Shown: piece after piece, positions 48,589 through 64,000 of the stretch
Position numbering within the stretch: the stretch's first letter is position 1
Layout of the letters: each line of letters starts with the position of its first letter
Origin: Neospora caninum Liverpool
Lineage: Eukaryota > Apicomplexa > Conoidasida > Eucoccidiorida > Sarcocystidae
Reading direction: 5' to 3'
Length of the DNA stretch: 64,000 nt
Assembly: GCF_000208865.1 (NCBI RefSeq)
Contig: NC_018398.1
Location: forward strand, 124,001-188,000
Made by a program: the position numbers and the translations under genes
The notes under the pieces: generated by a model
The model's input: the letters and a program-made list of their open reading frames with translations, nothing else
Database searches by the model: none
Told to the model about the DNA's origin: nothing

Positions 48589-50980
48589 GTCTGCTATTTC
48601 TTTCGCTGGCTTCAGTGAACGCCACAGCTACTACCACCTGCGCAAGAATCACAGAAGCTTCTGCTTTGGCGGAAAAGTGTGCTGCCTGTCTACTTGGCCG
48701 ATTGCGGCATTCGCATGTCCAGAGAGTTGCTGCCTTCTGTGCCTCGTCTTTCTTGCACTTCACGGGAAAACACAGTTACGTCCGGTTCGCTCTTTGCATG
48801 CGCTGAGGCGAATCGGGAGGAAAAGCGCTGAATCTGCGACCGCACCGTGTCGTTCCTGGTACGGGAAAGCAGTCCGGCAGGTCTCCCGTCTTCCAGGGAA
48901 AGCTGCCCGCGTCTTAGCGCGTGGGGCTGGCCGTCGTACCCGACGAAAACGTCAGGTGCCCAGGGCAAATCCGCCGCCTGGGCCGTGTACCGACCCTCAG
49001 GTTCCCACACCTGGTTTTTGCATGAACGCCGCGACACCATGGATTTCTGAACAAAAGGGTCGTGCTAGACCAGTTTTTTCGCAGACTCGTTACATCAGCG
49101 CTCCTGGACCAAAGCCGCGACACTTCCGTCCTGGCATCTTGCTTAGTATGGGGGGGCTAAAGGCAGCATCACAAACTTGCGCTGCCACTCCCCAGGCCCT
49201 CACCAGCGCCTGGGTATGATCACGCCCGGTCGTTGCGTAATCCACAGCGGCCAGTCGCTCTCCGGGTTAACGTATCCGCCCAGCAAGAAGCCCTAGCAAT
49301 CAAGCGCACCACTGCAGGTGTAGCGCTTCGACATCGCATCACGATTCAAGCCAGAAACCGACAGTTTTTGATGGTTCGGGTCGCACGACTGCGTCGTGTG
49401 TTTCTAACACCTGCCATGATGTGGCTACGACGTTGAGCACTGTATATGATGAATCCTCAAAAGGTGCGATAGACATTTTCGCACCTGATTCCGCATTGCG
49501 AACGGAGGCCATTTCCATCTGGCATCACACGTTCGCCCGCGCTTTCTACGTTTGCTGACTTATCTTCCCTCGGGGAGGCGGCTCCGGATTTGAAAAACCA
49601 AGTACCCACCATCACCTCAATGTTTTCAGCGATAGGCGGTCACGAAAAAATCGTTTTTCCCCCTTAGCGCCTCGGATCAGGGTCGGATGAACGTCCCCAT
49701 TTCCTCCTACACTCTTGAGTTTCTTGATAATCTTTTTCCGCTCGGCGTATGACGTTCTGCTTCCCGGATCAGGAAAGACCGCCATCACAGCTGCCCTGTT
49801 GAACCTCGCGCCTCCAACACCTGGTCAGAAACAAACGACCCGATTGGGTATTCGAAAGCAGTGGGCCGCTGACGCAACAGACCCAGAAAGTCGCTTGCCT
49901 GCTGGCAGATCGTGCATCGACAGGCAGTAACGCGCAAAACGTCTTAGGCTGTCCAGTGCCTCGACTCCAGTCAACAGCCGCGTCCGGCGCAGCGCAGGGC
50001 CCGTGTGCCGCGGTCACCGCATACCCCTGAAGGGGTCAAACACCACCTGGTGCGCTATGCTGGTCGCTCAATCGTCAGCAGCGGGGCGTGCCTCCATGAA
50101 TGACGTTGTCAGGTGAGACAAAACTGTGTCAGCCACGACGAGTTTCTCCGTTTACCTCAGAAGCTAATATTTCGCAGTGGGTCGTCCCCAGCACACGCCT
50201 GTATCTTTTGCTGAAAGTCAAGCGTTGAAGGCTTACGCTTAGCGATAAAAGAGTATGCTCACTTCCCTCGGCTTTTTGCTATCAGCGGGACAAGCATTCG
50301 TCGATGCAGTATTTTGGCTGCAAACTCTGTGCTTCTCCCAAGGGAGCTCCTGGTGAAGGAACACAACATCTTGATGGCGTTGCCATGGTGTCCCTTTCGG
50401 TTGGCCTCTTGGATAAATGACGCCGTCCCAGACTTAGTTGTATTTTACATGGGCCCAGTGGGAGCGGCATCCTGAAGCTTTTTAGTACAACCGCCGGTGC
50501 TTCTATGAACCAGCAAGATCGCATTGCGAACGAGTCGGAGGAAGATGAGGCCCACCGTATCGGCTGATAAGCGACAGAGTAGAAACGGCAGCCCCAGCTT
50601 GGTCGGTACCACACAACCTCTACGGAGCAGCGGATACTATAGTTTTGAGACTGCCGCTTTCGTATTCTCTCCCACCATGCCTTAAACTCGTTTGTGCGCG
50701 CTTAATGTTCCGCATATGTTAGCAAAATGACCTCATGGGATGCCGCCTGATCCCCCCTCGAAAAGTCGATAGCTGCTCAGTGACGCTCACAGCACAGAGA
50801 ACCATAAAACACATGAACTGGAGCAGTGGGAATCCCCCCGCACATGCATGCTCCAGAATTTCCAGAAGATAGTCACCTGATGCTCTTCAGAGTTCATTCA
50901 ATTCGGCGCTATTGAGATTGCGAATGCACCCTGTCCATTCTCGCAGCCGTAAGCCAGAGCTGATAGCTCTCATATCTCAG
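48589..50980. other. Unique sequence after the duplication
   Basis: A plus-strand frame runs from inside the duplication to 49219, but its composition (Arg/Ala/Pro-rich) looks like chance in GC-rich sequence; an opposite-strand frame (48690-49040) is also open. No splice-supported gene is visible. Confidence 0.3.
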
Positions 50981-51247
50981 ATCGCTGTTGACACGCGACC
51001 GTCCCTTTCGGTGGCCTCCTCCTATCTCGCAAGACGCCGCGCGCGAACACCTTCACGTTGCTGTTGTCCCTATGGTCTCCCTGCTTCTGGACTCCGCCGG
51101 CATCAACCACGCTGATGTTGCTGCTGTCTGTGAGTGGACTAGTTGCATTGTCTTGTACCCGTATAGGGTACTGATAAAGCCGGCATGCGATTGTCGTTCG
51201 GAATATATGCACGGGCGGCAGCTCAGGGCGATACAGTCAGGCTAAAG
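50981..51247 (+). CDS. Exon pair resembling the Kae1/Qri7/TsaD family (fragment or relic)
   Basis: Exon 50981-51129 contains SQDAAREHLHVAVVPMVSLL then LDSAGINHADVAAV, which resembles the early segment of Kae1/Qri7/TsaD proteins (universal tRNA t6A modification), where a conserved His-containing helix precedes an AGI..xDIDxI strand. After a 50-nt intron with matching phase (tct|gtgagt ... gataaag|CC), exon 51180-51247 encodes GMRLSFGIYARAAAQGDTV, roughly where the family has GPG..L..G...A. The expected GPG loop is missing and no later exons (VNHxxGH, SGGNTQ) were found. It may be a pseudogene, part of a poorly resolved gene, or a chance match. Confidence 0.25.
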
Positions 51248-54200
51248 GTCAGCTGCCTCATAATGCTTGGGCTTGTTGCGAAAAATGGTGAGTCTCCGCG
51301 TCCACATGTATGTCGCAAAACTAACGATATCGTCGTCATTGACGGCAGCATATGCCCTCGAGGTGCGAAAAGGATAGCTTGAGGCAGCAGGGGGAAGATG
51401 GCTAACGGCTACGTACTCCTTTCTAGATCTACGGTCACACATGATGCCTACTGGGTACAATACCGCGGTCCCTGATTTCGTCCGCTCGAAGAATATCGTT
51501 GGTGTTGGGGCCTTAGCCTCTTAGGAGCCGTGGGGACAGCCTGCGGAATGTTTTACGAGAGAAAAAGCAATGCATAGAGAGCAGCCGTGAGCCGCTAGCC
51601 CAGCAAATGACACTAGCTGGCCAGCGAAGCCAAAAAGCATTTATTGTGTCTGATCATCACCGAAATCAGCGGCGTCGCGGCGTAGATCAGCAGACCCTGT
51701 GTCGCGCTATTGTGACGAAAACGAACTCGAGAAAAAAAGTAGCGCACCTTCTCTCTCGGTGAAAAAAAAGAACGGCAGCTGAGAACGGCGGCAGATACGG
51801 TGGGGCGCTTGCAGTAGGCGTAGGCGTGAACGTAAACGTGGATATACTTTGTGTGATGGGACGGACTTTCTTGCCTGAAGTGGCGGCAGAGTATCTTGTG
51901 GCGATCATCTGCACGGCGATATCCCTGGTGGACTCGGTGGGTAAGCAGCCGCTCGCCCGGAGACCTCTCGAGGCAATGAAAGTTATGGTAACCCATCAAG
52001 TGCCAGCTGACTTGTCCCATATCAACGGATATACTCAATAATAAAGTCTCTCTGATATGACAAACAGTGATGCATAGAGACCAAGGAGCCTCCGAATACA
52101 CAGACCTTGAAAAAGAAGGCTAGGACGTAGCACTGGAGAGCCGAGTTCTCAGTCCCGGGAAACATGAAGAGGATACCCTTGCCGACACCGACGCGTGCCC
52201 CGGTTACAGCGGGGGGGAATTAGCCTCTGCCTCTCCGCAGTAGTGGCAACCGAAGGGGGAAAATTGAAGCGAAAAGCTATGAAATAGGTATTTTATTACA
52301 GGATTCGAATTCTGTCAGCTCTGCCGTCTTTTATATCTTGCCGCGGCGGAAGGGTAGGGCGGCGGTTCACAGGTGCCGGGTCTTTGTCACACTCGATAGA
52401 GTCAGAAAAATAGAGGACAACGCTCGAATGTAGTCCACTAGAGCACATAACGCTGATACTCCTGCTTCTCGCCAAATCAGGGGAGCGAGGTGAACATCAT
52501 GAACCTAACATACCACCTTTTTTCGAAGACAATGCAAACCCCTTTTGTCTCTAAAAGTGCGAATGCCATCCCCACTGGCCCACGTGGTCTGCTAAGGCTG
52601 AGGCTGCGTTCATGGATCCCCGTCTTCTACCCATAAGCCAACAGTGTAAAGGCCAGTTTTGGCATGCTTGCTAAACGAGAATGCTTTCCGAATTGCAAGG
52701 CGCCTTGCCTTGGAAATTTACGGAGATATGACAGACACCCAACAATTGATGTTGCATTGCTGGACATCCCGTAAGGTCAAATGTTGATCTGATAACCTAG
52801 TCGTCCATTTCTGCCGCCCCTGGTATACGCCTTCGTGACGGAAAAACTGGCGTGCAGTTCCCGCTGTCCCTAGGATGCTTGGGTGGGCTGCTTGCCTTGA
52901 CTTGGGTGGGCTGCTTGCCTTGGCTTGGGAGGTCGCGTTAAAACGGAAGGCCCAGGTGGGTTTTTTTAGCCTCCGGTACACAGTTGCGTGAGCCGCAGAG
53001 ATGATCGGCGCTTATACAGACCGCATGTGGTTGCTCCGGTTCATGAAGGAAATACACATCTTTCAGATCAGCTAATGAAGTGGGTATTGGAGCCCGGCTC
53101 CTAGGAACCTGCCAGTCCATGATTTGTGGAAAAAAGCCATAGCAAGGGGCGCCCACGACACCGCGGTTTCGCTGGTGGACCAAGAGGCGCGACACTAGTT
53201 TGTTTTCAGCTCGAGCTCGGGAGTGGATCTGTCATGTTTTGTAATTTGCAGTTCTCCCCTATATGTTTCTGTTGTGCGCAGTTGCAGGTTGCTCGTATCA
53301 ACTAAAAGATAGACCGAATACCGTTTCGAATTCTCGTCTGGTGGCTACCCTATCGTCTGCCATTTGAGTCGCTTGGGCCCCTCACGACATGACTGAATGA
53401 TTCCGCTGAGTTATGTAGACATTTGGATCTGTTCGCAGTAGTGCCTGTGTTGGAAAATAATCGGAGGAACGAGGGGGAACGCGATACTCCTTAACGCGGA
53501 CATGGAGGGGTGTGGCAAGCATGCTTTTTCAGGCTCGACCTCATTTTCTGTTTGTCGTTTCCCGTGTAGTGAAAGACACAATTGTCTGTGCTGGAGACTT
53601 GCCATCACGCCGTTTGTCTGATCTCAAAATACCAGAACGAGTCTCCGCCTGATTGACGTTTCTGTTAAACGATGGCTGCAGATCAAAGCGACCAGCTCTC
53701 GCACAATTCCTGTCTTTCAAAGCAGCAGTGGGGGAGTTTACATACGTGGCATCAGGGAAACGGATATGGAGACTTACAGCTGAAAAAACTTTTGGTATGT
53801 GCTGAATCGTCATTACAGCAAGTGAGCTTCTGAGACCGTGTTTCACCCATGCCAGTACGTTGCAATGCAGAAAGGACTCTGGTAGGTTGGGAGCGACACG
53901 GTAGCCTTTCTATAAGCCACAGTAGTGTGGCAGTTTCTGAGTAATCCCAGGACGACAAGGGCGCATTTAGTCGTGTGACAGAGAATTTTGCTTGTCGTCG
54001 TGCCTACACGAAGAAAGCCTCTGTCTGTCAATTCACCAGAAACGACCGATACAGCCAACAGTTGCATTGATTCCCTCATGGACATTCTCCCATCTTCTCC
54101 CTTTTCATGTTTCTCGTTAGAGTCCGAGAGAAAGTTGACCTGTCGGACCCTCTTTGTGCCCCAACGTATCCAAGCTACCAAATCTCGCTCATGGACAAGA

Positions 54201-54294
54201 TGGTACATGTGAACACGTAGCTTCCGGCGACGTGTGGTAAGCAAGCGGCAAACCATCCTTTAGGGGACAATAGAACGGCGGTCGTCATATGGCA
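51248..54294. other. Gene-poor stretch downstream of the TTLL gene
   Basis: Lies 3' of the leftward TTLL gene. Minus-strand frames at 53843-54256 and 52938-53195 are open but unsupported by splice sites or motifs; the first may be 3' UTR. Only a short tandem repeat is clear. Confidence 0.35.
52878..52930. repeat. 23-bp tandem repeat, about 2.3 copies
   Basis: Units starting at 52878 and 52901 are identical over CTTGGGTGGGCTGCTTGCCT, with a third partial unit beginning at 52924. G/T-rich on the plus strand. Confidence 0.9.
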
Positions 54295-57200
54295 TCAAAC
54301 TCGATGGAATCCGACTAGCAGGATACGTAAAAGGGAGCTAACTCCTGCCGTCCTCTCACACGGTCCTAACGAGTTGAATGCATTGTGCAGATGAGGCCAC
54401 CAAGGAACAAATACTGGGCTTTCACGTGCAGCTGTACTAAAATCCTGATAAAAGATCGTCGGTGACGACGGCGAACAAGATTCCTCAAGGCTGGCAGTGT
54501 GAGCATTATTCGAGAATGTAGATTCAACAGCCCCGTGTCCGTCTCCACTGAGGCTACGTCCTCGGGGGCACGACGCAAGCGTTTCCGATACGCGTTCAGG
54601 TATAGAGTAGTCTCCCAAAGGCGTCCCTGAGGTACAAGCGCTGTCGGTCACATTGGCCGAATCCTGCCTTGCAGAAAGACCGAGCACACAACCTTGACAG
54701 GCCTCGGTAACACGGACTTGAGATGTCGGAATACCTGAGTCTGCACAGGTCGCTTTAGTTATAAAGCTCTTGCTGGCGACAGATCGATTTCCCGTTCCAA
54801 GTAGCAGGCGTGTGAGGGTAGAAAGCAAGCACATCAGCTCCCAGAAGGACCAAAAACACAATCCTTGCGCCTCTGGATAACCGCCGGCTGATGCCGCAGA
54901 CACCTTCAACCGTTGCATATAGAGAAAGATGAGGTCGCGCTTAGACAGTGGTCTCCGAGCAAAACGACGACAGGTCCTTCGAGGCGATTGCGCCGGATTC
55001 CGCCCAGAGAAGTGTTGGGAATTCCGCGAAGCCAGAGAAACTGGCACCCACAGGTGCTGCATGGCATCTTGGAGGTGAGTCCGAGAAATTAGATCCAACC
55101 AGTGCCTCAGCTGAAGCGTCAGGCTGTCCGGAAACTGTGTGACGTGGAGGAACAAATTTTGGCACATATCAAGAAGGGAGGTTGGAGATGGCAGTTCCGG
55201 AGACTTAGACAGCGCCGACTCAACGGGGATCCACAGACAGCAGTGCTGCGGCATGATCGCGTCGATCTCATTGTTGGCCGTAGGACAGTCCCCACTGTCA
55301 AACTCCCGAGCTCTTGGGACCCGTTGCCGTGTCGTCCGCAGCGACAACTGCCCATTCTCGACATCTGAGGCTGTGCAACCACTTGCGGTACTACCTGAAC
55401 ATGATCTACTTGTTCCTTCGCTTATTTCCAAAAAAGAAGCGTTAGTTTTTCTATCGGCATTTTTTCTGTTCCTAACCTGTGCGCCTGGTAATTCCATAGT
55501 ACCATGCACACTGTTTCCCTTGTAGCCCGCATTCTCTGACCTGTTGCCGAACATCGTAGAGGTTGGCTGTTTACCTAGGATGCCAAGTGCGAATCCGGCA
55601 GACACGTTGACACTGACAGCGGTTGGTGCTTTTAGTTGGGACAATTTGGCCATCGGTGAAGCACTACCGTCGGACCGAAAAGTCCCGGACTCCAGGCTGC
55701 AGGTGTGTGCGTACGCAGAGCATGTATCAGAACAGGGTGGGACAGGGAATGGCGACCTGCGTTGAGACCAAATGGCAAGCGTCCTGTTCATCAAGCCGGA
55801 TGTGGTATCGGCAGTGGTAGCAGTCATAGGCAAAGCGGTGCGGACACATCCTTTGTCTTCGTTTCCTGCGGCGGGCTGCAGCCTCGTAGATACTCCTCTC
55901 CCACCCGGGTTTGGAATGGGGCGGCCATTGTCTATTGACATATCCCTTGCCTCACGGGACGAGAATGGCAATGGTTCTTCAACCGTATCCGGAATGAGGT
56001 GGTGCATACGGGTGCGGGGTACTACATTCGAGATGATTTCGCAGCTCAGAGCACCGTGCGAAAACGATTGTGTCCCTGCTGGCACGGCTGCACGCTCTGC
56101 AAACATCGGATGGAGAAGGTGAATTAAACTAGGACAAAATTAAAAAGACGCAGATATATTTCTACTTTTTCGGTGCAGCTTCTGGCAGACATGCTTCTTG
56201 TGAGCCCATTGGGCTCCGCCACGGAAGACAATCCGTCCTCTCATAGCCTCTCATAGAAACTGCCACACGGCTATCACCGCTTTGTCAGGATGAAAGTGTT
56301 GCTCGATCCACATGTTATGCAGGGGGCATTGCTCTCCAAAGAAATCTTCTCACCACAGTTCTGCTCTGCACGAGGTGCAGGTCTTCTCTTAATATGCTGC
56401 TGGTGTTTTGTCGACATTTCTTGAGCGCCTCGGTGTGACCACACAGGCCGCTGAAGGGCTTTCGCACGCGGGATACGCGAAGAGCCACAATAACTCGAAG
56501 CGTTTTTTTCTTCGTCGAGATAAGATGACACCTGAGATGGTGCTCCAAGGAGAGAGAAGTAAACGATAACCAGAGCCTCGGACACGAGTGGTTCCTTGAT
56601 CCGACGATCTAGAAGACTTTCACCTGTGGCTATAAAGCCCGCTGCCGTCTCATATTCGTAATCTGAGTCAAGCAGTGACGACAGAGAAACAGTGACTTTG
56701 GTGGAGGCGGAGCAGACGGGAGGAACAGAAAATGGTGCAAGAGAGTGGTGCCCTGGGAGCTACGGCACCAAAATGAACAGCGACAGCGACAAAGGTATTG
56801 ACACATCACATCGAAGTTGTACGGAGCTTGGAGGGGACCGTATATGCCAGAAAATGAAGCCTCATCGAGTTTTGATGTGCTATTGTTGAGGCTAGATGCG
56901 AATGAAGTTCTAAATCGAGTCTACAGTGACCGATGACAAAATGCAGACACTGGATTGTGCACCATTATATTCTGACCTATTTCATCGCGAAGCACCATTG
57001 CTGTTGTGTGCCGGGGACGGGGCGGGGTGCAGTGGCATACACAATGGACTCGACCTCGTCGCAACCTTCTTATCCCGGAATCACTGTAGGGGAAGAGTGA
57101 ATTGCACAGCCTTACCGCACCGCAGTGATGGGTTGCCATTCACTTCGAGGAGCCAGGCTTTGCAGTTTGCGTCAAGCAAAATATCGAGGCCAACGATTTG

Positions 57201-59529
57201 GAAACATCGCGATCGCGGAGTGGTGTCTCGATAGATGCTGTCATATTTTAGCGCCAGCAGGGGTTTGAAGGCAGTCATGACCTTCTCGACCATGGATACG
57301 ATCTGCCGCCAAACATATTCGACATCGACGTCTGAATGCACGTGAAAGGAGGAAGGGATTTTGCATTGTGCGACATTTTGTGTATCTGGGGAATCCTAAA
57401 ATGGTGAACCCCCCGTCCGCTCCAGATGGACGATGACACGGTTGCCTAGGCTGTGATCGACCGACTACCGTTCACACACGCGCAGTTAATAGTCTTCGGC
57501 AACATTCAAAGACACTGCTTCCGAGTTGCAGAACCACAATGGCACAAGCTCAAGCTAACCCCCTTTTACGGACCGGCGCCATCGAGCGTTTGCCACATAC
57601 AGTGACACCGACTATCGATGAATATGAACTTTTCCTCCGTGCAGTCAACTGGAGCCGCCTGATAAGCGAATAGAGAATGCGGGCATCGGCGTCTGAAGCC
57701 GCACAAGCGCCTTCTGTCGCTCTTCCGACATTCTAGGAGTTCAGAGGTTTCGTAAAAAAAGTACCTACTGCTTAGAAAAGCGTTCGACGGAGAAACAGCT
57801 TCCTAACTTACTTTGCTGTAGAAGATCTTCGAAAACGTCATCCAGAAGCCGTTTGCTGCTAGTTCGATCGTGGACATTGGACGATCTGACAAATCCACGG
57901 TGATCCTTGTTGATGGCGTAGTTTGTTAGGTGCATGAACTCATTGTTCATATTACCGGGGCATGGTGGCTCGTAGTCCTCCGTACAGAAGCGCACTAGGC
58001 TTCGCCGCGACACAAAGACCTTAGTACATACATAAGGAGAAAAAGTCAGATTAGGGATTCACTCCTGTCATGCTCAGTGTATACACCGCCGTTACCCATG
58101 ACGTACTCAACCATAAGTAGATATATTTTTTGACGACCAGCGGGATCAACCGCGCACCAACCCGTCTGACACTTCATAGTACTGCACCTCCTGTGGGCGG
58201 CCCGCCATGTACATACAAAAGCGCCATAAGAGGAAGACAGCTGAGATTTCACTCGGTACTTACACTTAGCTTCGGCGTCACGGCTGTGATGAGAACGTAG
58301 ACGCGAAAGTCGAATTTGCGATTATCAAGAAGATAAGGGTTGCAGATGTACTGTTGAACGATGTACCCATCTTGGCCTTCGAGAATTTCCTTTGGGATCT
58401 GGTCGAGATCAGAGACGAGTTTAAGGCCAGCCCCTTGAGTACCTGCATCTGGCTTAAGAATATAGACTGTTTCTTGTTTGCAAGATGCGGTAATATGCGT
58501 TGTGATCGTTTTGACCCGCTGGCCACGTCGGGGACAGGACGAGGACTCAGCAGTTCCTCGTGGCTCACGTTTGGCTCCACTGGACAAACGTGGGTCGGCA
58601 GCTGGGACGCGTAGGGCTGTCTGCACTGCTTCGCGATCTTCTGGGAGAAGCCAGGTTCTCGGAAAGAAAGAGAAACCGTCGGGGTCAAATAGTGTCATAG
58701 AAGATACAACTCGGGCCAGCCAACGCTTCTTCGCAAACTCGTGCAGCCCTGGAAATCGGTTGACCACATGGGCTATTGAAGCATAATCCCTATGTTCTCC
58801 GTCCGTCAACGCGAAGCCTAGCCAGGCGATGTCTCCTGAAATCAGACAGTGAGATAGAAAGAAGCAGACACATGCGATCACAAGAATAAAAGTAGCAGCT
58901 GGTGAAAGCTGGCACACAAACAGGACAACTGGCGTTCCGAGTAGCTGCAGCACGCCTTAGTAGGCCAAACCCTCTAGAAAACCTCACTCGACCTGAAGCT
59001 AGCAAGAAATGGATTGAAAGAATGCTCTCCATCCGGCATTCAATGCTAAAAACATACCGGTAGGGAAGAGAGAGCTGTTTTTCTTCCATCCCAGGCTGCG
59101 GACGCAAGATTCCATGAGGGGCTTTTCTTTGCCAGCCTGGGACAGATCCAACGTGATGGACGGTCCCTTGACTTTGGAGGCGGGACCGCCAGCCTTAGAG
59201 AAAGAACATCCAGCAGCAACACATTTGTCAAAAAAGAGAGTTCGGATGCCATTCACGAATTGACTGAAGTAATCTCGCGTGACAGCCGCTGGGACGTTAG
59301 TCTCGCTTTTCGGTCCATCAACGTTCTCTCCGAGTGTGCATGATTTGAGAGAACAAGACGATGAAGCAATGGAGGTGGAAACCTCGCTAGCGGAACAGAA
59401 GAATGTCTCATACCGTGCATCGACTTGACTGTCACTAGAAACACACCCAGAACTACTAGAATCTTGCGTTCTTGTCGACGACAGAAGTTTACTGTCGTCC
59501 TCGAAATATCGTTGGCTGGCGGGAGACAT
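54295..59529 (-). CDS. Tubulin-tyrosine-ligase-like (TTLL) family protein, probable tubulin polyglutamylase/glycylase
   Basis: Six exons: 59058-59529, 58264-58835, 57812-58019, 57116-57331, 56354-56662, 54295-56096; phases all match, 1192 aa. TTLL enzymes ligate amino acids (Glu, Gly or Tyr) to tubulin tails using ATP. The fold is visible in order: HVVNRFPG (180-187) and FFPRTWLLP (214-222), ATP-grasp [14 protein letters not shown] (285-298), [20 protein letters not shown] (318-337), [10 protein letters not shown] (377-386), and [20 protein letters not shown] (467-486), where Glu480 and Asn482 are the expected metal/ATP ligands. [15 protein letters not shown] follows as in the family. All catalytic landmarks are intact. 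Residues 1-157 are Ser-rich with no domain. Residues 593-1192, from one exon, have no recognised domain, are Ser/Thr-rich and contain cysteine-rich and hydrophobic patches. The product specificity cannot be read from sequence. Confidence 0.9.
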
Positions 59530-59980
59530 TTTCTTGAACGTCAGTTGGCACGGGCTGCTTTACACCATGGTCGTACGCCATCGAGAAGAGGAGCTGACGC
59601 GTCACTTTAGGGGGGGGGGGCGTCAAACATGATTAGGTTGTGAAATAGAGAAGTTTCCCGCAACTAAATAAGAAAAACAAACACAGGACCCGACGAAACA
59701 AGTGAACTGAGAAGCCCATCCATCAGCAACGCGCTTCAGTCCAGAGACTCGCTCATCGGAACCAACCCGCTCAGCCAACCCCAAAAACATACCACGCGCG
59801 AAAGCGGACGGCCCCCAAAGAACGTGCTACAAGAAGCGAATATTTAGACACCAAGTTTAAACACAATAGGTACTTGAAGAACTCCAGAGAAAGATTCATC
59901 GGCATGCTAACCGCCACATCTGTAGCTGAAATCGTCCGCCACCCCAAAGCTAAAATGTCCGCGTCATTTGGTGAGCACAC
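59530..59980. promoter_or_regulatory. Probable shared (divergent) promoter region
   Basis: About 450 bp separates the ATG of the leftward TTLL gene from the proposed ATG of the rightward gene at 59981. It would contain both 5' UTRs and promoters. A run of ten G occurs near 59610-59620. No defined transcription-factor site was identified. Confidence 0.4.
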
Positions 59981-60202
59981 ATGAGGTGGGACGGGTTATC
60001 TAGGCATCTTGTAATTGCAGCCGCGAAGCACACGGGAACTGCCTTCCCATTTTGTTCGCAGATTTCCGAGGGGCCGCGGGAGTCCTCGTTGCCAAGCGGT
60101 CCACTCGCGTGGCCATTTCTCAGCAGTGTCTCTCCTTCTGCCAGCCTAGGACGGGGGGGTGGTAGCCGTGCAGCGGCGACGCGTAGTCTCAAATTGATTC
60201 AG
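59981..60202 (+). CDS. First exon of an unresolved plus-strand gene
   Basis: An ATG opens a 74-codon frame ending at a consensus donor (ATTCAG|gtaagc). The start encodes MRWDGLSRHLVIAAAK, then a Ser/Pro/Gly-rich stretch. An internal strong acceptor (ttgttcgcag at 60061) means the exon could instead start at 60062 with the same frame. The best next exon is 60694-60841 (acceptor tttcctcag, donor gtaagt, phase 0 entry). Function unknown. The gene may extend through the right edge of the window. Confidence 0.4.

Positions 60203-64000
<3,798 letters not shown>

Noticed and set aside
53843..54256. A 137-codon minus-strand frame just past the TTLL stop
   Set aside because: No splice link to the TTLL gene, no motif, and position suggests 3' UTR.

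Overview
The window is nuclear DNA of a eukaryote, most probably a tissue-cyst coccidian of the Toxoplasma/Neospora/Hammondia/Besnoitia group. The evidence is intron-rich genes with GT..AG junctions that keep frame, near-balanced base composition with AT microsatellites, a RAP-domain/helical-repeat organelle-type protein, Ser/Arg-rich low-complexity insertions, and a single cysteinyl-tRNA synthetase carrying a signal- and transit-like N-terminal extension. The genus assignment is inference. Gene models were built by hand from splice signals and frame; where the summed exons divide by three and rejoin a known fold, confidence is high.

Layout. 1-5187: tRNA-Pro(TGG) on the minus strand, apparently inside an intron of a plus-strand RAP/helical-repeat gene that enters from the left. 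7043-10506 (minus): WD40-repeat protein, two exons. 13781-24054 (minus): cysteinyl-tRNA synthetase, 14 exons, about 994 aa, with HIGH, zinc and KMSKS motifs all present. 26741-27976 and 29803-30833 (plus): two small two-exon genes of unknown function that share a C-terminal C-[QE]-Y-x-P-x-D-A-P-x-D-[VI]-R-x-S motif, and so are a tandem paralogue pair. 32011-34913 (minus): a predicted secreted protein with hydrophobic C-terminal segments. 37951-40974 (plus): an Arg/Ser-rich, probably splicing-related protein.

41000-54294 is the least legible part. It holds an assembly gap of 100 Ns flanked by a 275-bp direct repeat, a diverged tandem duplication of about 1.7/1.4 kb, short tandem repeats, and a few isolated exon-like pieces, one resembling the Kae1/Qri7/TsaD family. 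It looks like a gene-poor or rearranged interval.

54295-59529 (minus): a tubulin-tyrosine-ligase-like protein of 1192 aa in six exons with an unusual ~600-residue C-terminal extension encoded by one terminal exon. It is divergent from a plus-strand gene starting near 59981 whose later exons run towards the right edge and could not be fully resolved.

There is no operon or single pathway. The shared themes are organelle gene expression (RAP protein, probably dual-targeted CysRS), cytoskeleton modification (TTLL) and RNA processing (RS protein). The best candidate for something undescribed is the DAP-motif paralogue pair beside a secreted-protein gene.
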